This document shows, in pieces, positions 49,201 to 55,969 of a DNA stretch of 64,000 bases. This stretch comes from Leuconostoc carnosum (GTDB lineage: Bacteria > Bacillota > Bacilli > Lactobacillales > Lactobacillaceae), in assembly GCF_014207505.1 (NCBI RefSeq), contig NZ_JACHGL010000001.1, positions 186,001 to 250,000 on the forward strand. Direction: 5' to 3'. The notes under the pieces were generated by a model. The model did no database searches. It was not told where the DNA came from and was given only the letters and a program-made list of their open reading frames with translations. Position numbers and translations under genes: made by a program. Positions within the stretch are counted from its first letter, which is position 1, and the number at the start of each line of letters is the position of its first letter.

Positions 49201-50519
49201 TAGCAGAAAAAACGGCTTTCGGTTATGTCAAAGGTTATGAACGTGATCATGATAAACATTATCGCGGTGCGGAAGTTGAGCGCTTAGCGCAAGGTATTAC
49301 GGGTGTCAAAAGAACAACAGGGCAACATCCTGGTGGTATTTTGATTGTGCCACGTGAATATGAAGTTTATGATTTTACACCAGTGCAATATCCGGCTGAT
49401 GATCAAAAATCATTATGGCAAACAACACACATGGATTATCATTCAATTCATGATAATTTATTAAAAATGGATATTTTAGGGCATGATGATCCAACGATGG
49501 TTCGTACATTAAAGGATATGTCTGGCATTGATCCACAATCAATTCCAGCTAACGATCCCGGTGTGTTAAGTTTATTTACTTCGCCTGACGCACTGAATGT
49601 GACTGAGGAACAAATCTTTTCGAAAACTGGGACACTGGGATTGCCGGAATTTGGAACGGGATTTGTGCGTGGCATGTTAGAAGAAACACAGCCACATAAC
49701 TATTCAGAATTACTACAAATATCTGGATTGTCGCATGGTACGGACGTTTGGTTAGGCAATGCCAACGAATTAATTGAAAACGGGACGGCAACTATTGGTA
49801 CAGTTATTGGAACTCGTGATAAAATTATGACCGATTTAATTAACTGGGGCATGCCAGCATCAGATGCTTTCAATATCATGGAAAAGGTACGTAAAGGTAA
49901 AGGTATCACCGATGAGTATCAAGCGCAATTACGCGAGGTTAAAATTCCAGAGTGGTATATTCAATCTATGCTGAAAATTAAATATATGTTTCCACGCGCG
50001 CACGCGGCAGCATATGTGTTGATGGCCTTAAGAATAGCCTATTTTAAACTTTATTTCCCTTCAATTTATTACGCCACTTATTTTTCAGTACGTGCTGATC
50101 AATTTGACATTGTTGCAATGAGTCGTGGAAAGAATGCTACTAAGGAAGCATTGAAAAAGTTACGATCGCTGGGAAATGATGCAACGGTTGGTGATAAAAA
50201 TTTGATGACAGTACTTGAAATGGCGAATGAAGCACTTGAACGTGGTATTAAATTTTCTATGGTTGATCTCTATAAATCTGAAGCTAATGAATGGGTTATT
50301 GAAGATGATACATTGATTCCGCCATTTTCTGCTGTGCCAAGTCTTGGTGATAACGTCGCTAAACAAATAATTGTTGCGAGACAAGAAAAAAAGTTTTTGA
50401 GTAAAGAAGATCTTAAAAAACGTGGTAAAGTTTCACAAACTATCGTTGATTATTTAACGCGAAATTCAGTTTTAGATGGTATGCCAGATGAAAACCAACT
50501 GAGCTTGTTTGATTTTTAA
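46206..50519 (+). CDS. polC: DNA polymerase III alpha subunit, PolC type
   Basis: Main replicative polymerase of low-GC Gram-positives, with its own proofreading exonuclease. It has 1437 residues. An N-terminal domain and OB fold (about 230-320) come first. The PHP domain (KRIELHVHTAMSSMDAV) is split by the DEDD exonuclease (YVAFDLETTGLS near 420; LVGHNVTFDVGFMNAAY). The polymerase core (DKVPDIDLNFSGDYQ) and a C-terminal HhH/clamp-binding end (DENQLSLFDF) follow. ATG with AGGGG. Confidence 0.98.
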   Translation: MALTQQEQLQHLLNQIEISDDIRGFFKSGALKQVAVSTSDKTWIFYVELDHILPANVYIQLQQNLRAAFINIAMPKLIIQTVDQQINDDLVQQYWHFALDDSELNHAMIQQLESNTELKSLETNHYSIMVGAQLLFNVLRDPVLHSIVAAYQNFGFPKLVFTPQQDETLAQQIEDSVAQRHAKAREDLQKTIHANEQAKTKATSEGVTLALGRKIAADADITRLESIEGEENRVVVEGYIFANEVRELRSGRKLMTIKITDYSSSIAAKKFSNNETDEAVFDGLKAGMWVRMSGNVQEDTYARELVLNIYDLQVVDHKQRQETYQGDRKRIELHVHTAMSSMDAVTHYSQVGKLAKDWGQEALAVVDNANVQGFPEAVATGQKNDLKMIYGMEANLVEDGEPIAFNLAPISLLAKDTVYVAFDLETTGLSAVSDKIIELSAVKMQLGNVIDKFSEYINPGFPLSDFTTELTSITDAMVANSDTEENIITRFRDWVGDSILVGHNVTFDVGFMNAAYARYQQKAITTPVIDTLPFTRWLYPDYKSYRLGTIAKRFNINLEQAHRAIFDSETTGHIAWRLIKEAKERFDLTEHSQLNDHMTEGNAWKHGRPVHATVLVKNAVGLKNLYKLVSLSNIEFFARVPRIPRSILNQYREGLIIGTGDTGGEVIVTLIEKGHDAALSKARYYDYIEIQPTANYAPMLESGLISNEDKLHDILNEMVTIGDELEKPVVVTGDVKYTNPEDKIYRDILIGTQPGNPQNRTALPEIYFRTTQELLDDYAFMGEDLAKKLIIDNTYVVADMLETVTPLKSGSYPPNIPSASEELTQRTLETARKWYGNPIPDVIQARIDQELKAIIGNGFAPHYMISQRLVEKSNKDGYLVGSRGSVGSSFVATMSGITEVNPFAPHYRSAHGDYFELADPNVYESGYDLPDKPDPNHPGDMLIGDGQNIPFETFMGFKGDKVPDIDLNFSGDYQPIAHNYMKVLFGEHNVYRAGTIATIAEKTAFGYVKGYERDHDKHYRGAEVERLAQGITGVKRTTGQHPGGILIVPREYEVYDFTPVQYPADDQKSLWQTTHMDYHSIHDNLLKMDILGHDDPTMVRTLKDMSGIDPQSIPANDPGVLSLFTSPDALNVTEEQIFSKTGTLGLPEFGTGFVRGMLEETQPHNYSELLQISGLSHGTDVWLGNANELIENGTATIGTVIGTRDKIMTDLINWGMPASDAFNIMEKVRKGKGITDEYQAQLREVKIPEWYIQSMLKIKYMFPRAHAAAYVLMALRIAYFKLYFPSIYYATYFSVRADQFDIVAMSRGKNATKEALKKLRSLGNDATVGDKNLMTVLEMANEALERGIKFSMVDLYKSEANEWVIEDDTLIPPFSAVPSLGDNVAKQIIVARQEKKFLSKEDLKKRGKVSQTIVDYLTRNSVLDGMPDENQLSLFDF

Positions 50520-50537
50520 GTAGATTATTCCCCAGTT

Positions 50538-50560
50538 CTTATCACGTGAAAAATGATAAG
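50538..50560. other. small inverted repeat after polC
   Basis: CTTATCA (50538-50544) and TGATAAG (50554-50560) pair perfectly. No T-run follows, so it is a weak terminator candidate at best. Confidence 0.3.
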
Positions 50561-50631
50561 GCAAGCGTTATACTTGTTACCAGTCTAACGAAAATGTATG
50601 ATAAATTTACGACAAAAAAAGGAAATGAATT

Positions 50632-51078
50632 ATGAAACATGAGTGGCATCAAAAGGTAGCTAACTACTTTGAATACATTTTGAATATATTAATTATTCTA
50701 ATTGGTATTGTTCTTTTTGGTTTTTTGTTGAGAGAAGTTTATAATTTGGCTCATCTATTGCTCACCGTTAATGATGTGCGTGACCATTTTACTGAGATCA
50801 CAGAATCAACATTGGCTGTTTTCTTGTTTTTTGAGTTTGTGAGTTTGGTAAGAGAATACTTTGTTAAAGACGCACATATTAGTATGGAAAGTTTTTTGTA
50901 TATTGGCATAACAGCATTGATTCGTGCTATTTTGGTATATCATGATCAAACTAATAAAACAGTTTTGTTGTCGACTGCTATTTTAATCTTAGTTATTGCG
51001 TTAACAACTTATAGATTTCTTAGTGCAAAAACAAAGCAACTTAATAAGGAAAACAACGATATTGATGAGTCAATATAG
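50632..51078 (+). CDS. PsiE-family membrane protein
   Basis: A 148-residue protein with four membrane helices (about 14-38, 58-80, 88-104, 108-128) and a charged C-terminus. FFEFVSLVREYF and the loop after it fit the phosphate-starvation-inducible PsiE family; function is unknown. AAAGGAAA precedes the ATG. Confidence 0.75.
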   Translation: MKHEWHQKVANYFEYILNILIILIGIVLFGFLLREVYNLAHLLLTVNDVRDHFTEITESTLAVFLFFEFVSLVREYFVKDAHISMESFLYIGITALIRAILVYHDQTNKTVLLSTAILILVIALTTYRFLSAKTKQLNKENNDIDESI

Positions 51079-51115
51079 TGTAATTCAGTCTTAAAAACAC
51101 GATAGATTGTGTTTG

Positions 51116-51144
51116 TTGATATGATTCATCTGTTTCAATAAATT
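51116..51144 (+). promoter_or_regulatory. putative promoter of rbsK
   Basis: TTGATA (51116-51121), 17-nt spacer, TAAATT (51139-51144). Transcription would start near 51151, at or inside the GGAGGA motif, which would put that motif at the very 5' end of the mRNA. Confidence 0.45.
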
Positions 51145-51148
51145 TTAT

Positions 51149-51189
51149 GGAGGAAATGCGCTGTTAGTTTCAAGAGACGTTAATAGCGC
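51149..51189 (+). promoter_or_regulatory. distant ribosome site plus hairpin before rbsK
   Basis: GGAGG (51149-51153) is followed by a 10-bp hairpin: GCGCTGTTAG (51158-51167), 12-nt loop, TTAATAGCGC (51180-51189), with two G-U pairs. The rbsK ATG is 10 nt after the stem and has no ribosome site of its own. Folding would bring the GGAGG to about 14 nt from the ATG. A 3-codon frame (ATG CGC TGT stop) also starts in the left arm. Confidence 0.6.
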
Positions 51190-51199
51190 TTAAAAAATT

Positions 51200-52111
51200 A
51201 TGTCAAAAAAAATTGTTGTACTTGGTAGTTTGAATGTTGATAATATTATGAAAATGCCGCGTATGCCATTAGTTGGGGAAACAATGGCTTTAACCGATGT
51301 TAGTACTGCTCCTGGTGGTAAAGGTGCAAACCAAGCTGTTGCTGCAGCACGTCAAGGGGCAGATGTATCATTTATTGGGGCTGTTGGGAATGATACCAAC
51401 GGACAATTTATGCGCACAACATTACTTGCCAATGGGATAAATGTCGATTCTGTCATGACAAATGGTGATGTACCAACTGGTTCAGCTTATATCATGTTAC
51501 AAGATAATGGGGCCAATACCATTTTAATTCATGGTGGTTCAAATCAAGCATTGACAATTTCTGATTTAAACGAGGAATTAATTGCTAGTGCAGATACACT
51601 GATTGCACAATTTGAAGTGCCACTAGATATCATTACGGTGGCTTTTAAGATTGCTAAAAATAATAATGTCCAGACAATACTCAATCCAGCACCTGCTGTT
51701 TACGAATTAACACCGGAATTAACAGCTGTGACTGATATCATTTTACCCAATGAAACTGAGGCACAATTATTAACAGGATTGACAGTTGAGAATACGGAAG
51801 AGATCCTTAATCAAGTCAGTGATGCATTATTAGAAAAGGGCGTACCACGTAGTATTATCACATTAGGAGATGCAGGATCTTTTATTGCTGATGGGAGTCA
51901 TCGTTGGTGGCAAAAGCCAATTAAAGTGACTGCAGAAGATACAACTGCTGCGGGTGATACTTTTATTGGCACATTGGCCAGTGTTTTGGCACCTGATTTT
52001 AGTAACCTTGATGAAGCTGTACATCGCGCAAGTACTGCAAGTGCAATAGCTGTCACAAGGCAGGGAGCGATCCCTTCTATTCCAACACGTATTGAGGTTG
52101 ATAGTTATTGA
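51200..52111 (+). CDS. rbsK: ribokinase
   Basis: Phosphorylates ribose to ribose-5-phosphate, which can feed Prs. It has 303 residues. VLGSLNVDNI at the N-terminus, PGGKGANQAVAAARQGA, and the catalytic anion hole TTAAGDTFIGTLA near residue 250 mark the PfkB family and the ribokinase type. The start is fixed by homology. No ribose transporter or rbsD is adjacent. It overlaps the next gene by 1 nt (TGATG). Confidence 0.93.
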   Translation: MSKKIVVLGSLNVDNIMKMPRMPLVGETMALTDVSTAPGGKGANQAVAAARQGADVSFIGAVGNDTNGQFMRTTLLANGINVDSVMTNGDVPTGSAYIMLQDNGANTILIHGGSNQALTISDLNEELIASADTLIAQFEVPLDIITVAFKIAKNNNVQTILNPAPAVYELTPELTAVTDIILPNETEAQLLTGLTVENTEEILNQVSDALLEKGVPRSIITLGDAGSFIADGSHRWWQKPIKVTAEDTTAAGDTFIGTLASVLAPDFSNLDEAVHRASTASAIAVTRQGAIPSIPTRIEVDSY

Positions 52112-53559
52112 TGGTTAAATTACCTGAGGATTTTAAAATAAAATATGAACGCTTATTAGGTAAAGAAAGTCACGCATTTTTTCAAGCTTTTGAGCAACCT
52201 ATTCAAAAAGGTTATCGGATCAATCCATTAAAAAGTAATGCCAATTTGAGTGACACAATAGATGAGGGGCAGGTGCCTTATGGTAAATGGGGGCATTTTG
52301 GACCAGTATTTGGCCATTCAATTGATCATGTGACGGGTGTTGTGTACTCGCAAGAGCCCTCCGCTCAGTTTGTAGCCGAGGTATTGCATCCAAATCCCGG
52401 GGAACGCGTCTTAGACTTGGCAGCTGCACCAGGTGGCAAATCAACGCATTTGGCTGCTTTTATGCAACAAGATGGGTTGTTGTGGTCGAATGAAATATTT
52501 ATGAGCCGCGCAAAAATATTAAGTGAAAATATTGAGCGTATTGGTGTACAAAATGCCATAGTGTCATCACAAACACCAGCTGAATTAAGTCAACAATTAC
52601 CACATTTTTTTGATAAAATTTTGTTAGATGCACCATGTTCCGGTGAGGGAATGTTTCGCAAAAATGCAATAGCAGTCACACAATGGCATCATGATTTTCC
52701 ACAAGAACTGGCTGACTTACAACAAGAAATTTTACGTGAAGCAGTTAAAATGTTGCGTCCTGGTGGTGAACTTGTCTATTCAACTTGTACTTTTTCACCC
52801 GAAGAAGATGAACAAATGATTGCTTGGTTGTTGCAAGAATATCCAGATTTTACTGTAGAAACTATTGCTAAAACAAGTGGTAGTCATATTAGTGATGGTC
52901 ACCCAGAGTGGGCAGATAAGCAATACACAGATGGTGTAACAACAGAAAGTCGCACGGCTACACAGATTGAATTAAAAAAGACAGCACGTTTATGGCCACA
53001 AAAGCTGAACGGTGAAGGCCATTTTGTGGCAAAACTTAAACTATCAGAACATGCGATACCAACGCCTCAAACGATTCAAGATCTCAAGCCGCAAGTGCTT
53101 GATCGAGATCGTCAAGAAATTTTAAATGCATTTATTGAAGAAACAATGCGTGATTTTTCAGTTTCGGGGCGTCAGTGGATGTTATTTGGTGAGCGTCTTT
53201 ACTTGGCGCCGAATGATACACCAGACATATCCAAAATGAAAATACTTCGCCTTGGATTAGAGATGGGGACCTTTAAAAAGAAACGTTTTGAGCCGGCACA
53301 TGCTTTAGCGTTAGCATTACATCCAAAACAATTTAAGCAATATTATGAACTATCTCATGATGATTGGGCAAAATTTGTCCATGGGGATGTGATTCGTCCG
53401 GATAGTAGGTTCGAAAAAGGTTGGATACTGTTGATAGCCAATGGTAATGGTGTTGGCTGGGGTCGTTATGTAGATGGTCAGATAAAAAATTTCTTTCCAA
53501 AAGGGCTACGTTTTGTTGTTAAGCCAAACGATAACACACTATCAAATGACAATTATTAA
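52111..53559 (+). CDS. rsmF: RsmF-type 16S rRNA (cytosine-C5) methyltransferase
   Basis: SAM-dependent RNA m5C methyltransferase of the NOL1/NOP2/Sun family. It has 482 residues. LDLAAAPGGKSTHLAA binds SAM, DAPCSGEGMFRK and YSTCTFSPEEDEQ hold the two catalytic cysteines, and the extended C-terminus (about 300-480) is the RsmF RNA-binding part. It starts at ATG 52111, joined to rbsK by TGATG, with GAGG 13 nt upstream. Confidence 0.93.
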   Translation: MVKLPEDFKIKYERLLGKESHAFFQAFEQPIQKGYRINPLKSNANLSDTIDEGQVPYGKWGHFGPVFGHSIDHVTGVVYSQEPSAQFVAEVLHPNPGERVLDLAAAPGGKSTHLAAFMQQDGLLWSNEIFMSRAKILSENIERIGVQNAIVSSQTPAELSQQLPHFFDKILLDAPCSGEGMFRKNAIAVTQWHHDFPQELADLQQEILREAVKMLRPGGELVYSTCTFSPEEDEQMIAWLLQEYPDFTVETIAKTSGSHISDGHPEWADKQYTDGVTTESRTATQIELKKTARLWPQKLNGEGHFVAKLKLSEHAIPTPQTIQDLKPQVLDRDRQEILNAFIEETMRDFSVSGRQWMLFGERLYLAPNDTPDISKMKILRLGLEMGTFKKKRFEPAHALALALHPKQFKQYYELSHDDWAKFVHGDVIRPDSRFEKGWILLIANGNGVGWGRYVDGQIKNFFPKGLRFVVKPNDNTLSNDNY

Positions 53560-53592
53560 ATATTGTTAGTTTGTCAATCCCATAAAAAGGGC

Positions 53593-53620
53593 TTGTCGAT
53601 AATCTTAAACACCGTATAAT
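53593..53620 (+). promoter_or_regulatory. promoter of the BMP-family gene
   Basis: TTGTCG (53593-53598), 16-nt spacer, perfect TATAAT (53615-53620), giving a leader of about 75 nt. Confidence 0.7.
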
Positions 53621-53701
53621 TATATCTTGTGCTGTAGCTGGCTGTTATCTAATAATGATAGTGATATGGTATTTCAAGTTATAATTATAAGGGAGATAAG
53701 A

Positions 53702-54817
53702 ATGAAAAAATCTGTTAAAATTGCAGCAAGTATTGCTGCTGTATTAGTTATTGGTGGCGGTGTTTATGCTAGTGTGAATAAAAATACTAAAAATTCAGCT
53801 GATAAAACAAACGTGGCAAAGCTAGGTCTTGTTTTGGACGTTGGTGGTGTTGATGATCATTCATTTAACCAATCAGCCTGGGAAGGTGCTAAAAGCTATG
53901 CAACAGCTAATAAAATAAAAGCTGGGCAAAATGCACCAGTAACCTATTTTAGTGCCACAGATCGTACGGATTTGGATCAAAATTTTAATTTAGCAACAAA
54001 AAAAGATGCATATACAATTGTTTATGGCATCGGTTATTCATTAAACCAATCCATCCAAAAATCTGCTAAGTTAAACCCTAAACAGAAATTTGTGCTAGTT
54101 GATGATATTGTATCAAATCATAAAAATGTGACCTCAGTGATGTTTCGATCAGAGCAATCATCATATTTGGCGGGTGTAGCTGCTGCTACAAAAGCAAAAG
54201 AAAATGGCGAAAAATCAGTTGGCTTTATCGGAGGCATTCATGGTAATATCATCGATGCTTTTGATGCAGGCTTTGAAGCAGGTGTAAAGGCAACAGAACC
54301 ATCGTTACAAATTAAAAAACAATATGCCAATTCATTTACTGATTCAGCCAAAGGGAAGACAATAGCAGCAACAATGTATGCTTCAGGTACGCGTACAATT
54401 TTTGCTGCAGCTGGTTTCGTTGGTAACGGTGCATTTGCTGAAGCTAAAGCTGAGAATAGTAAGTTAACCGCCGATTCAAAGGATCGGTTATATATCATTG
54501 GTGTTGACCGTGACCAAAAATCTGATGGCAACTATACATCAAAAGATGGGAAAAAGGTCACATCAACATTAGCTTCATCAATCACTTCGGTTGGTGATGG
54601 TGTTAAAAATATTGCTGATACTTACAACAAAGACAAGAGTTTCCCTGGTGGGAAAACAATTGCTTATGGTTTAAAAGAAAAAGGTGTTTATTTAACTGAG
54701 TCAGAATTAAGTGCATCACAAATGAATGTTGTGAAGCAGGCGGAAAAAGCGATTATAGATGGCACAATCAAAGTGCCTAATCATCCTAAGGGTTCTGCAT
54801 TTAACCAAAACTTCTAA
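53702..54817 (+). CDS. BMP-family nucleoside-binding protein
   Basis: A 371-residue member of the BmpA/PnrA (TmpC) family of ABC substrate-binding proteins, which bind purine and other nucleosides. LGLVLDVGGVDDHSFNQSAW is the N-terminal signature, and VGFIGGIHGNIIDAFDAGF the central one. Odd: the N-terminus (MKKSVKIAASIAAVLVIGGG) is a signal or anchor helix without a lipobox Cys, whereas family members are usually lipoproteins. No ABC ATPase or permease is adjacent. The ATG at 53702 follows AAGGGAG. Confidence 0.9.
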   Translation: MKKSVKIAASIAAVLVIGGGVYASVNKNTKNSADKTNVAKLGLVLDVGGVDDHSFNQSAWEGAKSYATANKIKAGQNAPVTYFSATDRTDLDQNFNLATKKDAYTIVYGIGYSLNQSIQKSAKLNPKQKFVLVDDIVSNHKNVTSVMFRSEQSSYLAGVAAATKAKENGEKSVGFIGGIHGNIIDAFDAGFEAGVKATEPSLQIKKQYANSFTDSAKGKTIAATMYASGTRTIFAAAGFVGNGAFAEAKAENSKLTADSKDRLYIIGVDRDQKSDGNYTSKDGKKVTSTLASSITSVGDGVKNIADTYNKDKSFPGGKTIAYGLKEKGVYLTESELSASQMNVVKQAEKAIIDGTIKVPNHPKGSAFNQNF

Positions 54818-54828
54818 TATTTTAAATG

Positions 54829-54856
54829 AGAGCGCCACTGTCGTGGTGCTTTTTTG
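54829..54856 (+). terminator. terminator of the BMP-family gene
   Basis: AGCGCCAC, loop TGTC, GTGGTGCT (54831-54850), then T5. An extended -10 (TGGTATAAT, TATAAT at 54858-54863) for the next gene starts in the T-run. Confidence 0.88.
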
Positions 54857-54863
54857 GTATAAT
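54855..54863 (+). promoter_or_regulatory. putative extended -10 promoter of the DUF1831 gene
   Basis: TGGTATAAT (TATAAT at 54858-54863) without a clear -35. Transcription would start near 54870, before the AGGAGG at 54883. Confidence 0.5.
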
Positions 54864-54882
54864 TAAAATGAAGTACATTTTA

Positions 54883-54936
54883 GGAGGAAGCTTGTTTGGA
54901 CGGTTAGCATAATATATTGTTAATGATTAAATAAGC
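54883..54936 (+). promoter_or_regulatory. distant ribosome site plus hairpin before the DUF1831 gene
   Basis: AGGAGG (54883-54888) is followed by a long-range stem, GCTTGTTT (54890-54897) with AAATAAGC (54929-54936), one G-U pair. Inside is a second stem, TTAGCA with TGTTAA. The ATG is 7 nt after the stem and has no local ribosome site. With the stem formed, AGGAGG would be about 9 nt from the ATG. A 6-codon TTG frame also begins in the left arm. Confidence 0.6.
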
Positions 54937-54943
54937 AAATAAT

Positions 54944-55291
54944 ATGGCATTTGATAAACAGGTTACAATCCCTAGTGATGGTACATATAAATTAAGTGAA
55001 AACATTAAAAAATACACCCTGGGCGATTTAGGATTTGTGACGAATCCTGCAGGCGTGCATGTTTTACACCGTGCATTGGAACCAGAAAAAGCACTTAATA
55101 ATGCAATTCAGCTAAAAATATCAATTAATCGTGAATTGACAGGGTTCAAGATCAGCACAGTATCCGCTGGTGATGTGGTTCGTGTGGATATTTTTAAAAA
55201 TAAGAATGCTGATGAAATTGTTACATTATACCGTTTTTTTATAGATGAATTGATGACACGTGGTGTACTAGAGAGGGTTAACAATGACTAA
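54944..55291 (+). CDS. DUF1831-family protein
   Basis: A 115-residue small cytoplasmic protein found in lactobacilli and relatives; its role is not established. MAFDKQ and the IKKYTLGDLGFVTNPAGV region fit DUF1831. It overlaps the next gene by 8 nt. In other lactic acid bacteria the family is often near tRNA-thiolation or cysteine desulfurase genes, which I do not see here. Confidence 0.75.
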   Translation: MAFDKQVTIPSDGTYKLSENIKKYTLGDLGFVTNPAGVHVLHRALEPEKALNNAIQLKISINRELTGFKISTVSAGDVVRVDIFKNKNADEIVTLYRFFIDELMTRGVLERVNND

Positions 55292-55937
55292 ATTTTATTT
55301 CGTCCGTCATGGACAAACTGAATGGAACCTTGAACGTCGGTTTCAAGGTGGCAGTGGTGATTCAAATCTTTTGCCATCTAGTTATAGTGATATGCAAAAG
55401 GTGGGGCAATATTTGAAGCATGTAACATTTGCACGTGTGTTTTCGTCGCCTTTGCGCCGAGCTGAAATTACTGCAACAAATATTATACGTTCTCTAGATT
55501 ATGAAGGTCCTTTATCCCTACGTTCGAATATTGTCGAAGTCAATTTAGGAGATTGGGAGGGTGAATTAGTAGCCAATGTCAAGTTGAAATATAAAGAAGC
55601 ATTTCATAATTATCGTGAAAATTTGGATGCCTTTGAAGGTCAGGATTTTGGTGGTGAAGGCTACACGAAAGCTGCCCAACGTTTTACGCGTTTTATTAAA
55701 AATATTGCTCAGCATTATCCGGATGACAATATCTTAGTCGTGTCACACGGCATGGAATTATCATTTGGGATCAATGATTTGTTGCAACAGCCACGAATGA
55801 GTATTCGTGAACGTGGTGGCTTGAGTAATACATCAACAACTATCTTATCAACTCAAGATGGTCAACATTTTAAAATTGATGATTGGAATAATACGACGTA
55901 CCTCAATAAAAAACAGGATGACTCGACAACCATTTAA
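55284..55937 (+). CDS. histidine phosphatase (phosphoglycerate mutase family)
   Basis: A 217-residue cytoplasmic phosphatase. FYFVRHGQTEWNLERRFQGG carries the phospho-accepting His (residue 8), and VVSHGMELSF the second catalytic His. It is more likely a phosphatase than a glycolytic mutase because it is short and lacks typical dPGM motifs. The substrate is unknown. It overlaps the DUF1831 gene. Confidence 0.88.
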   Translation: MTKFYFVRHGQTEWNLERRFQGGSGDSNLLPSSYSDMQKVGQYLKHVTFARVFSSPLRRAEITATNIIRSLDYEGPLSLRSNIVEVNLGDWEGELVANVKLKYKEAFHNYRENLDAFEGQDFGGEGYTKAAQRFTRFIKNIAQHYPDDNILVVSHGMELSFGINDLLQQPRMSIRERGGLSNTSTTILSTQDGQHFKIDDWNNTTYLNKKQDDSTTI

Positions 55938-55969
55938 TGGTGTCTTGCTGATTACTGGCACTTTAATAT

